Of a stretch of DNA of 53,484 bases, positions 26,099-35,210 are shown piece after piece (the stretch's first letter is position 1; every line of letters begins with the position of its first letter). The translations under genes were made by a program, and so were the position numbers. This DNA comes from an uncultured Acetatifactor sp. Its GTDB lineage: Bacteria > Bacillota > Clostridia > Lachnospirales > Lachnospiraceae. A model generated the notes under the pieces. That model made no database searches. It saw only the letters and a program-made list of their open reading frames with translations, and had not been told where the DNA came from. The stretch covers positions 1-53,484 of the forward strand of contig CAJUCT010000031.1 of assembly GCA_910585015.1 (NCBI GenBank), written 5' to 3'.

Positions 26099-27151
26099 TC
26101 AAGTCAGTTTATGGAAAATAATGGAATTAGGCGCCGCCAGCTTCATCGGCGCACCGTTCATAGCCATAGTCCCGTTTTTCGTATCGATCTTGAAGAAAGT
26201 CAAAGTTCCAGACTCATGGTTCAGGGACACAATGAATTTGTTGTTCGGGAAGATATCCGCATCCTTTGGAAATTCGCCGCTGATTGGCAGACAGAAATTC
26301 TTGGTCAGCAGTCCATCCTCCTTATTCACATTGTAAAGAATCACAGAATTATCCCCCGCATTGGAACTGAGCAGGTAATTGTAATCCACGGAAAAACTCA
26401 GCGCACTGGCGGCGCTTCCCTGGGTAGCATCCTCATTTACCGTGGGGATGCTCTGAATCTTGCCGAAATAGGGAACCCCCTCCCTGTCCTCATAGGAATA
26501 CACATCCACACAGCATTTCCACTCATGCACGATATAGATAAACCGGCCATCCTGGGAGATCTTGATATGCCTGGGCGCCGCCTCCATCTCGCTGCGGATC
26601 ACATCCGCAATCCGCAATGTGCCGCTGCGCAGATTGAAGGCATACACATTCACATGATCCATCCCCTGATCCGCCACCAGCAGATACTTGTTGTCGTGAG
26701 TCATGCGGGCACAGTTGATGTGGGGACGGAAGTTCCGCTCCGACAGACTGCCCATACCCTTGTGATATATTTCATCGGTGATAGCGCCTACGGAACCGTC
26801 CTCTTCCACCCGCAGCACCGTCAGTTTGCCGTCGTGATATCCGGCCACAAAAAGGTACTTGTCCGTATAATCCGTGGACAGATAACATCCCCTCATTCCG
26901 TTGATGGGAGCGAAATTCAGCAGTTCCAGACTGCCGTCCTTCATAATGGTATATGCCTCCACGCCAAAATCCGTAATAGAATACAAACATTTGCCATTGT
27001 GGGAGATGGTCACATAAGAGGAATTAGTAATCTCCACCTTATCCTTCTCCGTGAAACGTCCCTTCTCCATATCAACATCATACACTCTGATACCATGGCT
27101 GTCCCCCATTGTATAGGTGGATACATACGCAACATATTTCTCTTTCGCCAT
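26099..27151 (-). CDS. Lactonase-family beta-propeller protein (YbhE-like)
   Basis: A 350-aa seven-bladed propeller of the PF10282 family that includes the cytosolic 6-phosphogluconolactonase YbhE/Pgl. Recurrent blade sequences such as GSLELLNFAPINGMRGCYLS and the HEWKCCVDVYSYE segment are visible, with RHIKISQDGRFIYIVHE matching the family core. ATG 27151 has GGAGG nine nt upstream; the open frame continues 37 codons further without a ribosome site. Function as a 6-phosphogluconolactonase is family-based; some relatives act on other lactones. Confidence 0.85.
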   Translation of the reverse strand: MAKEKYVAYVSTYTMGDSHGIRVYDVDMEKGRFTEKDKVEITNSSYVTISHNGKCLYSITDFGVEAYTIMKDGSLELLNFAPINGMRGCYLSTDYTDKYLFVAGYHDGKLTVLRVEEDGSVGAITDEIYHKGMGSLSERNFRPHINCARMTHDNKYLLVADQGMDHVNVYAFNLRSGTLRIADVIRSEMEAAPRHIKISQDGRFIYIVHEWKCCVDVYSYEDREGVPYFGKIQSIPTVNEDATQGSAASALSFSVDYNYLLSSNAGDNSVILYNVNKEDGLLTKNFCLPISGEFPKDADIFPNNKFIVSLNHESGTLTFFKIDTKNGTMAMNGAPMKLAAPNSIIFHKLT

Positions 27152-27229
27152 AGCCATATACCTCCTCCAAGTCGTTTCTTTACAGCACTTCATCCGAATT
27201 ATAGCACAAAGCCTCTGAAAAGACAAGAC

Positions 27230-27258
27230 AAAAGCCCGGCCGGTCATGGCGGGCTTTT
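27230..27258 (-). terminator. Intrinsic terminator of the Cys/His-rich gene
   Basis: Arms AAAAGCCCG and CGGGCTTTT surround an 11-nt loop, giving T-runs on both strands. It lies 27 bp beyond the stop codon of the Cys/His-rich small gene. Confidence 0.85.
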
Positions 27259-27284
27259 GCACTATTTAACCTTTCCCGAGGTAT

Positions 27285-27608
27285 TTACTCCCCGTCGCAG
27301 CCGCAGCTCTCACCACCGGAAATGCTGGGGAAATTGTTCCATGCGGCGGGACCTCCCTGCCTGCAGTCATCGTGATGGTCATGATGATCATGGTGGTCAT
27401 GGTGATCATGATGGTCATGCTCCTCCGGCATCCCAGGACACCTCATAGTTCCACGACCTTCTCCCATGCGGGAACAGTCGTCGTCACAGTCGCAGTCCCG
27501 GTCCCTCTGGCAGCAGCCATTGCCGCTTCTGCCACATCCGCATCCGCAGCCCCAGCTGTTCTGGCAGCCTCCGCAGGCCAGCAGCAACAGGATAATCAGA
27601 CAATTCAT
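27285..27608 (-). CDS. Cys- and His-rich small protein, possible metal binder
   Basis: I do not recognise the family. The 107-aa product begins with a short hydrophobic stretch (CLIILLLLACGGC) that could be a membrane or lipoprotein-like anchor. A Cys-rich segment follows with CGCGCG, CC, CDCDDDC and a later CGC, about 15 cysteines in all. Near residues 64-80 is a DHH array, five tandem Asp-His-His units. Such composition suggests binding of zinc, copper or nickel, as in metallothionein-like or histidine-rich storage proteins. It is a separate transcription unit between the lactonase and GH13 genes, with its own terminator. The frame is convincing because the ribosome site, terminator and codon pattern agree. 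Confidence 0.7.
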   Translation of the reverse strand: MNCLIILLLLACGGCQNSWGCGCGCGRSGNGCCQRDRDCDCDDDCSRMGEGRGTMRCPGMPEEHDHHDHHDHHDHHDHHDDCRQGGPAAWNNFPSISGGESCGCDGE

Positions 27609-27668
27609 ATGCTATGCTTCCTATCCGTCTTTGTTACTTTATCCTATGCCGCAAACCCGTTATTGTGA

Positions 27669-29636
27669 CTAATCTGCCTGTCCGATTCCGCTATAATATA
27701 CGGCAATGCTCCTGGGACCCGTCCGCAGGACCTGCCCTTCCTTGGCCGTCCGTCCTTGATCTTCCCAGCTCCTCCGCTCTTGTTCTTCCTCCGGCCTATC
27801 CTCCGGATCCGTGCAAAGCACCTTTCTCCAGTTCTGTCCCTTGGGAAGCTTGGGCAGCGCAAAATCATGGCTCTCCCAATGCATATTGACTGCGATATAC
27901 CAGCAGCCCTCCTCTTTTTCCCGGCCATAGGCACCGTTTAACAGAATACCTATATGGCGGTTATAGGGTTCCCAGGCGGGCCTCCACGCCTCGGAGCCGT
28001 GATAGGACAGATCCGGGCTTCCGCAGCGGAGATAGTCCATCAAACGGCACTCCTGTTCCAGGTGGAAGATACTGTGCTGCCTGCGCAGGCAAATCAGACT
28101 TTGCACAAAGGCGTACAAGTCTCTCCGCTTCTCCAGGTCTCCCCAGTTCACCCAAGTCACCGCGTTATCCTGGCAATAAGGATTGTTGTTACCCTTCTGC
28201 GTCCGGCCAAACTCATCCCCCATAAAAAAATAGGGGGTTCCCTGGGACAGCATCAATAAAGTAAATGCATTGCGCAACTGCTTCTCCCGCAGAGTCTGTA
28301 TCTGTTTTTTACGGGAGGGCCCTTCCGCGCCGCAGTTCCAGCTGTAGTTGCAGTCGTTGCCGTCCCTGTTATTCTCCCCGTTGTCCTCATTGTGCTTTCT
28401 GTCATAGGATACCAGATCCATCATGGTAAAACCGGCGTAATCCGTGAAATAGTTGATCACACCCTTCTGACGGGGATTACAGCGCATCCTCTGCATCACC
28501 GCGTACAGCATCCCCTCGTCCCCCTTCAGGAACCGTCTCATTTCCTGCTGATATCCCTCATTGTAGACAGCCAGGTTCCGATAGGCCGGTACTTTTTCAT
28601 AGCCGTAGATCTGCTCTGTGGGGAAGTCATAGTACCAGAGCTTTCTGTCGCTAAGGGCCGGATCTGCCGCAATCGCTTGGATCTGCAGCATGCCCCCCAT
28701 CAAGTGAAAGCCATCCACATGATAGGCCCAACTCCAGTATCGCAGCACGTTCAGAACCTCATCTGTGGGAATGTTATCCGGAAAGTAGAACTGTAAAATC
28801 ATTTCCATTCCCCTGGTGTGCAGTGCCTTCACAAGATCCTTAAGTTCCGAGGCGGCATCCTTCGAGGCCGCATAGCAACTCTTGGGGGCATAGTAATACC
28901 CCTCATGGTATCCCCAGTAATTCAGCCGGGGCCGCTCCTGTCCCACCTGTCCGGACTGCAAACGCCCCCCAGGTTGATACGGCAGCCCGAAGCGACTTGG
29001 CAACCCGAGTTGATTTGACAACTCGCATTTCATGTGCTGCTGCGGCGCCTCCACACTATCCTCCTCAACCCCCTCAAGTTCTATCTGCTCGTAGACTGGC
29101 TGCAGTTCTATTGTGGTGATCCCAAGCTGCTGCAGATAATCCAGCTTTTCCGCAATTCCCGCAAATGTCCCCCTGGCCTTGACACCGGAGGAACTGTGCA
29201 TGGTAAAGCCCCTGACATGCATACCATAGCAGACGGCATCCTCATAGGGGATTCTGGGACAGGCATCCTCCCCCCAGTCATAAGGGGTATCGTCGATCAC
29301 CGCCCGGTAATCCTTGGGACTGCGAGGGACGCCATATTTTCCTTTAAGTTCATAGGCACGGGCCCAGCGATCAGGGAACACTTTGTCCCCACTATAAAAC
29401 AAATAACTGATTCGCTCTATGGGAAGACCCGTGATCACTCCATATCGAATGCTGCCCAGCCTGTCCTGAGGCCGGAAAGCATACTTTCTAAGCAGTCTGC
29501 CGCTTCCTCTCCGATAGATCAGCACACCACAATCTTCCTCCTGGGATGGAAAAGAAACCCTGATGCCATTCATTTCCTGTCCGAGGGGATAGGCCCCGTA
29601 AGGGAACGGAAAATTCAAATATGTCATTTCACCCAT
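27669..29636 (-). CDS. GH13 (GlgX/isoamylase-like) protein lacking catalytic residues
   Basis: A 655-aa homologue of glycogen debranching enzymes with a beta-sandwich N-terminus and TIM-barrel. The family framework is clear (YGMHVRGFTMHSSSGV, GTFAGIAEKLDYLQQLGI, HNEDNGENNRDGNDCNYSWN, QGTPYFFMGDEFGRTQKGNN). The catalytic regions are altered: region I, usually DVVYNH, reads QFYFPDN; region II, usually DGFRFDLA, reads DGFHLMGG, so Arg and the nucleophile Asp are gone; the acid/base region reads KLWYYDFP without the expected Glu; region IV TAHDGFT reads TDYAGFT. It is therefore likely a pseudoenzyme, perhaps a glycan-binding or regulatory paralogue. The frame is intact. Confidence 0.85.
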   Translation of the reverse strand: MGEMTYLNFPFPYGAYPLGQEMNGIRVSFPSQEEDCGVLIYRRGSGRLLRKYAFRPQDRLGSIRYGVITGLPIERISYLFYSGDKVFPDRWARAYELKGKYGVPRSPKDYRAVIDDTPYDWGEDACPRIPYEDAVCYGMHVRGFTMHSSSGVKARGTFAGIAEKLDYLQQLGITTIELQPVYEQIELEGVEEDSVEAPQQHMKCELSNQLGLPSRFGLPYQPGGRLQSGQVGQERPRLNYWGYHEGYYYAPKSCYAASKDAASELKDLVKALHTRGMEMILQFYFPDNIPTDEVLNVLRYWSWAYHVDGFHLMGGMLQIQAIAADPALSDRKLWYYDFPTEQIYGYEKVPAYRNLAVYNEGYQQEMRRFLKGDEGMLYAVMQRMRCNPRQKGVINYFTDYAGFTMMDLVSYDRKHNEDNGENNRDGNDCNYSWNCGAEGPSRKKQIQTLREKQLRNAFTLLMLSQGTPYFFMGDEFGRTQKGNNNPYCQDNAVTWVNWGDLEKRRDLYAFVQSLICLRRQHSIFHLEQECRLMDYLRCGSPDLSYHGSEAWRPAWEPYNRHIGILLNGAYGREKEEGCWYIAVNMHWESHDFALPKLPKGQNWRKVLCTDPEDRPEEEQERRSWEDQGRTAKEGQVLRTGPRSIAVYYSGIGQAD

Positions 29637-29823
29637 GTTTTCCTCTCTACTGTTTCAAGTCCCGCAACCGCCCTGTCAGTACCATTTCCGGCAGAATAAA
29701 CTCCAACCGCTATGATGTGCAGAAATTCTCCACATGCTTGTATGCATCGCTGTTGGGGCAATTACTGTTTAAAGTTTCTTTATATACTAATTATAGCCTT
29801 TTTCTTTCCATATGTAAATCTTG

Positions 29824-29852
29824 TTGCAATAAAAAAAACAATATTGTACAAT
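29824..29852 (+). promoter_or_regulatory. Promoter of the DUF1292 gene
   Basis: TTGCAA (29824-29829), a 17-bp A-rich spacer and TACAAT (29847-29852), about 45 bp upstream of the start codon. The rest of the 29637-29897 gap is unstructured to the eye. Confidence 0.55.
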
Positions 29853-29897
29853 AAGCCTATAACCTGCTATACGTCATTACAGAAAGAGAGGAAATTT

Positions 29898-30221
29898 ATG
29901 ATGGCAAAAAACGAAGAACCCCTTGAGGAGATGACCGTGGAACTGTCTCTGGACAATGGGCAGGATGTGACCTGCGCCGTTATCACGATCCTGGAGGTGG
30001 AAGGACAAGACTATATCGTACTGCTGCCCCTTGACGAAAAGGGAGAGAATCAAGAGGGCGAAGTATGGTTCTACCGCTACAGTGAGAATCCCGACGATCC
30101 CAACGAAGAGCCTGAGTTGGACTATATCGACAGCGACGAGGAGTACGAAAAAGTAGCCGATGCCTTTGACGAGTTTCTGGACAATCAGGAGTTTGATGAG
30201 TTCTTGCCGGATGAGGAATAA
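29898..30221 (+). CDS. DUF1292 domain protein (YrzB-like)
   Basis: A highly acidic 107-aa cytosolic protein. The core EEMTVELSLDNGQDVTCAVI and the later QDYIVLLPLDE and GEVWFYRYSE match DUF1292, a small protein family common in Firmicutes whose function is unknown. The C-terminus is a Glu/Asp-rich helix. ATG 29898 is followed directly by a second ATG; AGAGAGGAAA provides the ribosome site. It converges on the helicase gene, and the two coding ends overlap by 37 bp. Confidence 0.88.
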   Translation: MMAKNEEPLEEMTVELSLDNGQDVTCAVITILEVEGQDYIVLLPLDEKGENQEGEVWFYRYSENPDDPNEEPELDYIDSDEEYEKVADAFDEFLDNQEFDEFLPDEE

Positions 30222-32185
30222 TTAAGGGGCTGCAGGAAGGCGGAGGGCAGCTTGGGATGTTCTTTTGTCCCGGTCTGGTATAAGATTTCCAATCTGTCCC
30301 GGGCACGGGTCATTCCCACATACAGAAGCCTTCTCTCCTCTTCCAGAAGAACCTCTGTAACAGCCTCGCCCCTTTTTAGCTTCGGGATATTCCCCTCATT
30401 GACATCCATCAGAAATACCCTGTCATATTCCAGACCCTTGGCGGCATGCATAGTCAGTATATGTATGCCTTTTTTCTGTGTATTCCCGCCAGCGCCTTCC
30501 TGGGACAGCTGGCGGGCTGCCTGCTCCTGACACCGCTCCCACTTCTCAAAGTTTTCATGCCCCCTGCAATCCTCCTCCAGCCAGTCCAAAATCTCCAGCC
30601 AGTTTTCCAGCAGTTCCCTGTTGCTCCCTGCCTTCCGGCGCAGATAATCCTCGTATCCAAAACCCCTGCGTATAAAGGTGATTCCCAATTCCAGTGAAAA
30701 GCGCCCAAGTTGTTCCAGTTTTCTCTCAAACTGCTCCACATCCCTGACCGCAGCCGGGTTCTCGTATGGAGCCTCGCTGTAAAATCTTCGAATTCGCCCA
30801 AAATCAACCACCGGGCTGTCCAAAGACTCCCTGCCCACCCGAAGTCTGGGACGGTTCCAAATTCGCAGGAAAAGCTGCCGCTCCCTGCAGCCATAAGCCG
30901 CCCGGAAATAATCCATCACGTCACGCGTCACAAAATGTCCATATACGCTGGTAATTTTCTCTCTGGTCACAAAGGGAATACCCGCCTGCATAAGCTGTGC
31001 CTCAAAGACTCCCATCGAACTGTTTGTGCGAAACAACACGGCAAAACGCTCCAGTTCCAGAGGCGTTTTACCCTGACACTGTTCCAGTATATAACTCCGC
31101 TCTTCCGCTCCTCCCGGGAAACCTTTCAGCAATACGCTGCCGCCAGCCTCCCTGCCCGATGTCAACTGTTTTGACACCCGCTGCCTGTTACAGGCGATCA
31201 CCTTTGCCGAGACATCCACAATCTCCGGGACACAGCGATAATTTCTGCCCAGCACCACTTGGTCCGCATTCACATATTCCTTTCGGAACCGCTGCATAAT
31301 CCCGGGATCCGCTCCCCGAAAACCATAGATAGCCTGGTCGTCATCCCCCACCGCAAATACGTTCCCCCCTGTAGTATAAAGCATCTTGATGATCTCATAC
31401 TGGACCGAATTGCAGTCCTGAAATTCATCCACCAACACTTGGGTATACCGCCTTCGCCAATACTGTAAAAGTCCCGGATCCTGCTCAAGTTCCCGGGCTG
31501 TCAGCGTCAGCAGATCGTCCAGATCAAGCTGCCTGCGCTGTTCCTTTTGTACCTCATAACCTTGCAGTATCTCCTCGTAGCAGCCCCTCCAGGGTTCAAG
31601 CAACCGTTCTCCGCTCTCCGACCATCTCCCCGTGTTCTTGCCATAGCTGATAGCTGACAGGACACGGCTGATCTCCTCCTGGCTCACAGGATCATAATAA
31701 CGGTCGCTCTCCCCCTGCCGCATCTTAATCTCCTTTAAAAGTGGATAGAGAAGCTTATGCCTGTCTGTCTCACCGATTATGTGATAATGGGTGTATCGCT
31801 CAGAACTTTTGAGAATCTGAAAAAAGAAAGAGTGAAAAGTCGCAAAACTTACCTGCCCATATCGGACACCTGCAGATATATCTGCGGAAACACGAAACTT
31901 CTCTGTCATTTCTAAATATCTGTTTTTCATGGATCCTGCCGCCTCCCGAGTAAAGGTGATCACCAGAATTTGGTCCGGAGGGATCCGTCGCTCCTGTATC
32001 AGATACAGTATACGGCTGGTAAGCACATGGGTTTTACCGGATCCAGGGCCTGCTGTAACCAGCATGGCCCCTTCTCTGTGCATCACCGCTCTGCGCTGCT
32101 CTTCACTGAGCCGATTATACATTACTGGATTATGTATTTTGCAGATCTCTGGTTCATGAGGTCTGCCTTTTCCTGGATTACACAT
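30185..32185 (-). CDS. UvrD/PcrA-like superfamily I DNA helicase
   Basis: A 666-aa ATP-dependent 3'-5' helicase. Motifs appear in order: TAGPGSGKTHVL (I), VITFTREAAGSM (Ia), VLVDEFQDCNSVQ (II), VGDDDQAIYGFRGA (III), LGRNYRC (IV), LTMHAAKGLEYDRVF (V) and EEERRLLYVGMTRARDRL (VI). It is somewhat shorter than PcrA, and lacks the usual C-terminal extension, so it is a UvrD-family paralogue rather than clearly PcrA. The ATG at 32185 overlaps the gltX stop by 8 bp and lacks a clear ribosome site, pointing to coupled translation; a TTG at 32200 or an ATG at 32122 are alternatives. Confidence 0.9.
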   Translation of the reverse strand: MCNPGKGRPHEPEICKIHNPVMYNRLSEEQRRAVMHREGAMLVTAGPGSGKTHVLTSRILYLIQERRIPPDQILVITFTREAAGSMKNRYLEMTEKFRVSADISAGVRYGQVSFATFHSFFFQILKSSERYTHYHIIGETDRHKLLYPLLKEIKMRQGESDRYYDPVSQEEISRVLSAISYGKNTGRWSESGERLLEPWRGCYEEILQGYEVQKEQRRQLDLDDLLTLTARELEQDPGLLQYWRRRYTQVLVDEFQDCNSVQYEIIKMLYTTGGNVFAVGDDDQAIYGFRGADPGIMQRFRKEYVNADQVVLGRNYRCVPEIVDVSAKVIACNRQRVSKQLTSGREAGGSVLLKGFPGGAEERSYILEQCQGKTPLELERFAVLFRTNSSMGVFEAQLMQAGIPFVTREKITSVYGHFVTRDVMDYFRAAYGCRERQLFLRIWNRPRLRVGRESLDSPVVDFGRIRRFYSEAPYENPAAVRDVEQFERKLEQLGRFSLELGITFIRRGFGYEDYLRRKAGSNRELLENWLEILDWLEEDCRGHENFEKWERCQEQAARQLSQEGAGGNTQKKGIHILTMHAAKGLEYDRVFLMDVNEGNIPKLKRGEAVTEVLLEEERRLLYVGMTRARDRLEILYQTGTKEHPKLPSAFLQPLNYSSSGKNSSNS

Positions 32186-33635
32186 TCTGCAGCAGTTCAA
32201 TGCCTTTGCGGATGCGCCGCAGGGACTCCTCCTTGCCCAGAATCTCCATGATCTCTGTGGCCCCGGCGGGCGTCATCTGCTTGCCGGACACGGCGGTGCG
32301 GACAGGCCACATCACATAGCCGTTCTTACAGCCCTTCTGCTCCACATAGGCACTCAGTGCCTGATACAGGGCATCGTTACTGTAATCCTCCTGAGCCTCC
32401 AGTATAGGCAGCACATCCTTCAGCACCTCCAGCGAGGAGGCGATATCCGTCTTCATCTTCTTGTGAGCGTACATAGTCACATCGTACTCCGGCAGTTCTC
32501 CAAAAAAATCCACCATTTCAGCAATGTCCGGGAACACCTCAATACGTGTCTTGACCATGGCGGCGATCTTTTTCAGATCAAGGCCGCCAGGCAGCGTCTC
32601 CTGCAGATAGGGCTCCGCCATCTCATAGAACACATCAAAATCCATAGACTTAATATACTCACCGTTCATCCAGCGCAGCTTCACGATGTCAAATACGGCC
32701 GGAGACTTGCTGATGCGGCGGTAGTCGAAATTCTCAATCAACTCCTGCAGGGTAAAAATCTCCCGATTGTCTTCCGGGCTCCAGCCCAGCAGCGCAATGT
32801 AGTTGATAATGGCCTCTGTTACAAAGCCCCGCTCCAGCAAATCCTCAAAGGAAGCGTGGCCGCTTCTCTTGGCCAGCTTCTTGTGGTTCTCATCGGTGAT
32901 CAGCGGCAGGTGGATATATACCGGCACCTGCCAGCCGAAGGCATCATACAGGCGCACATACTTCGGGGAGGAAGACAGATACTCGTTGCCCCGCACCACA
33001 TGGGTGATATTCATAGTATGGTCATCCACCACATTGGCAAAATTGTAGGTGGGGAAACCGTCAGACTTAATCAGGATCATATCGTCCAACTCGCTATTCT
33101 CCACTGTGATATCACCATACAACTCATCGTGAAAAGTGGTAGTTCCCTCATTGGGGATATTCTGGCGGATCACAAAAGGCTTGCCTGCATCCAGATTCGC
33201 CTGCACTTCCTCTCTCGAAAGTCCCAGGCAGTGCTTGTCGTAGACGCTGATCTCCTTGCCCTCCACCACCTCGGTTTTCAGAGAGGCCAGACGCTCTCTG
33301 TCGCAAAAGCAGTAGTAAGCCTCCCCCTTGTCGATGAGTTCTTTGGCATATTTCATATAGATGCCGGTCTTCATGCGCTCACTCTGCACATAAGGGCCGT
33401 AACCGCCGTCCTTATCCGGACCTTCATCGTGGATCAGCCCTGCCTTTGCCATGGTGCGATAGATGATCTCTATAGCGCCGTCCACAAAACGTTCCTGGTC
33501 CGTGTCCTCAATGCGAAGCATGAAATCTCCTCCCGCATGTTTGGCTATCAAAAACTCGTACAGCGCTGACCGCAGATTCCCCACATGCATCTTTCCTGTA
33601 GGACTGGGGGCATATCTTGTCCTTATCTTCTCCAT
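32178..33635 (-). CDS. gltX: Glutamyl-tRNA synthetase
   Basis: Class I synthetase of 485 aa that charges tRNA(Glu), and possibly tRNA(Gln). The adenylate-site motif reads APSPTGKMHVGNLRSALYE and the KMSKS-loop equivalent reads KLAKRSGH. The zinc-region Cys residues YYCFCDRERL and the anticodon-binding helical C-terminus are present. ATG 33635 with AAAGGATGG upstream is chosen over the longer frame to 33659. It is first of a two-gene unit with the helicase. Confidence 0.95.
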   Translation of the reverse strand: MEKIRTRYAPSPTGKMHVGNLRSALYEFLIAKHAGGDFMLRIEDTDQERFVDGAIEIIYRTMAKAGLIHDEGPDKDGGYGPYVQSERMKTGIYMKYAKELIDKGEAYYCFCDRERLASLKTEVVEGKEISVYDKHCLGLSREEVQANLDAGKPFVIRQNIPNEGTTTFHDELYGDITVENSELDDMILIKSDGFPTYNFANVVDDHTMNITHVVRGNEYLSSSPKYVRLYDAFGWQVPVYIHLPLITDENHKKLAKRSGHASFEDLLERGFVTEAIINYIALLGWSPEDNREIFTLQELIENFDYRRISKSPAVFDIVKLRWMNGEYIKSMDFDVFYEMAEPYLQETLPGGLDLKKIAAMVKTRIEVFPDIAEMVDFFGELPEYDVTMYAHKKMKTDIASSLEVLKDVLPILEAQEDYSNDALYQALSAYVEQKGCKNGYVMWPVRTAVSGKQMTPAGATEIMEILGKEESLRRIRKGIELLQNV

Positions 33636-33671
33636 ATCTATTCCATCCTTTCTAAACATATCATACTAAAA

Positions 33672-33690
33672 TCCGCATATTTCCTACTGC
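33672..33690. repeat. Degenerate copy of the icd/GntR palindrome arm
   Basis: TCCGCATATTTCCTACTGC here closely matches the corresponding part of the 28-bp repeat at 7591 and 7711. As at the GntR gene, it abuts a stop codon, here that of the hydrogenase. Confidence 0.45.
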
Positions 33691-35177
33691 TGGGGAACCT
33701 TGAAGCGGGCTGCCTCCTTGAACTTGTTCAGTTCCTTTGCAGCCTGGTTTATTGCAATATTCGTGCCTGCTCCCGCAATACAGCCGCCGGGACAGGCCAT
33801 ACCCTCGATCAGGCAGCCGTTCATCTTGCCTGCCTTGGCCAGCAGCAGCGCCTTCTTGCACTCTGCCAGGCTCTCCGCATGTTCGATGTGTACCACGGTG
33901 TCAGGGTAGTAGGTCTTAATACACTCCTCAATGGCGGAGGCCACGCCTCCCGCCACACCGTAACCGCGGCCTGCGGCGGTGGCATCCTCCATATGATCCA
34001 GGGCCTGAATCTCCTCCACCAAGATATCCCGGGCCTCAAACATGCCGGCCAGTTCCTCAAAGGTGATGACAAAATCCACATCGGAACGCACCGAAGTGCG
34101 CATAGCCTCCAGTTTCTTGGATGCACAGGGCCCAATGAATACCACCAGGGCGTCCGGATGTTCCGCCTTGATCTTCCTGGCCGTAGCTACCATGGGAGTC
34201 AGTTCCGGGCTGATCTTGTCGATGGTCTCCGGAAACAGATGCTCTGCCATCATGATCCAGGAGGGACAGCAGGAAGTCAGACTGAATGCCTGTTTGCCTG
34301 TGGCAACCTTATTCACATAATGTTCGGCCTCCGCTACACAGCCCGCATCCGCGCCAATGGCCGTTTCATACACATCCGCAAAGCCCAGTTCTTTCAGGGC
34401 CGTTTTGAACATATCTGGCGTTACTTTTGATCCAAACTGTCCCACAAAGGCCGGAGCCACCTGGGCAATGACGCTTTTTCCGGACTGCATGGCCCGGATC
34501 AGCTGGAAAATCTGAGACTTGTCCGCCACTGCGCCAAAGGGGCAGCTGACCATACACTGACCGCAGGACACACACATGTCATTGTCGATCACCGCCCTGC
34601 CGTGGGCGTCGCTCTTGATAGCGCCCAGACCACAGGCTGCTTTACAGGGGCGCTGCCTGTGGGTGATGGCGTCATAGGGACAAATCTCCTTACATTTACC
34701 GCATTTGACGCACTTCTCCTGGTCAATCACCGATTTGCCTTTTTCAAAATGAATGGCGCTCTTGGGGCACACCAGCTGGCATGGATGAGCCACGCAGCCC
34801 ATACAAGTGTTGGTGACCTCATACATATTTTCGGGACAGGCGTTACAGGCCGAAGAAATCACCTGCATCAGAGGGGGCTCATAGTACTTTTCGGCGATAT
34901 TGCTCTCCTCCACACCCTCGGTCAGATGGCCAGGGCGATTGCGGTTCTCCGGCCGCAGGCTCATACCCATAGCCAGCCGGATCCGCTCCCGGATGATGGC
35001 CCTGTCCCGGTATACACTCTCCCAGTATTCAGACTCCTCATAGTCCACCAGCTTATAGGGCAGAGCTTCCATATCGTCTTTCAGGTTTGTGGATGTGTAG
35101 GCCAGGTTGGCCACCTCCCGGAACACCATGCGCCTGCGCTGCCGGATTGGGGTGTCAATTCCTCTCATACTGCTCAT
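33684..35177 (-). CDS. Monomeric [FeFe] hydrogenase, group B-like
   Basis: The 497-aa protein has several ferredoxin-like clusters (CMGCVAHPCQLVCP, CVKCGKCKEICP, CVSCGQCMVSCP) leading to an H-cluster domain with TSCCPSW, FIGPCASKK and EGMACPGGCIAG, which supply the four cluster Cys ligands. The second motif has Gly-Pro-Cys rather than the Met-Pro-Cys of classical bidirectional enzymes, as in group B monomeric hydrogenases. It probably reduces protons with ferredoxin electrons during fermentation, or senses hydrogen. The N-terminal 100 residues carry no cluster motif. AGGAGAAC precedes the ATG. Maturases are not in the window. Confidence 0.88.
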   Translation of the reverse strand: MSSMRGIDTPIRQRRRMVFREVANLAYTSTNLKDDMEALPYKLVDYEESEYWESVYRDRAIIRERIRLAMGMSLRPENRNRPGHLTEGVEESNIAEKYYEPPLMQVISSACNACPENMYEVTNTCMGCVAHPCQLVCPKSAIHFEKGKSVIDQEKCVKCGKCKEICPYDAITHRQRPCKAACGLGAIKSDAHGRAVIDNDMCVSCGQCMVSCPFGAVADKSQIFQLIRAMQSGKSVIAQVAPAFVGQFGSKVTPDMFKTALKELGFADVYETAIGADAGCVAEAEHYVNKVATGKQAFSLTSCCPSWIMMAEHLFPETIDKISPELTPMVATARKIKAEHPDALVVFIGPCASKKLEAMRTSVRSDVDFVITFEELAGMFEARDILVEEIQALDHMEDATAAGRGYGVAGGVASAIEECIKTYYPDTVVHIEHAESLAECKKALLLAKAGKMNGCLIEGMACPGGCIAGAGTNIAINQAAKELNKFKEAARFKVPQQ

Positions 35178-35210
35178 AGGCTGTTCTCCTAATTATTTTA
35201 AATGCTAAAG

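Noticed and set aside
27372..27470. DHH array as a low-complexity artefact or noncoding repeat
   Set aside because: It lies in a frame with a ribosome site, Cys-rich flanks and a proper terminator, so it was kept as a gene.
27669..29636. Pseudogene call for the GH13 gene
   Set aside because: The reading frame is intact and the fold motifs are preserved; only catalytic residues differ, so it is better seen as a pseudoenzyme.
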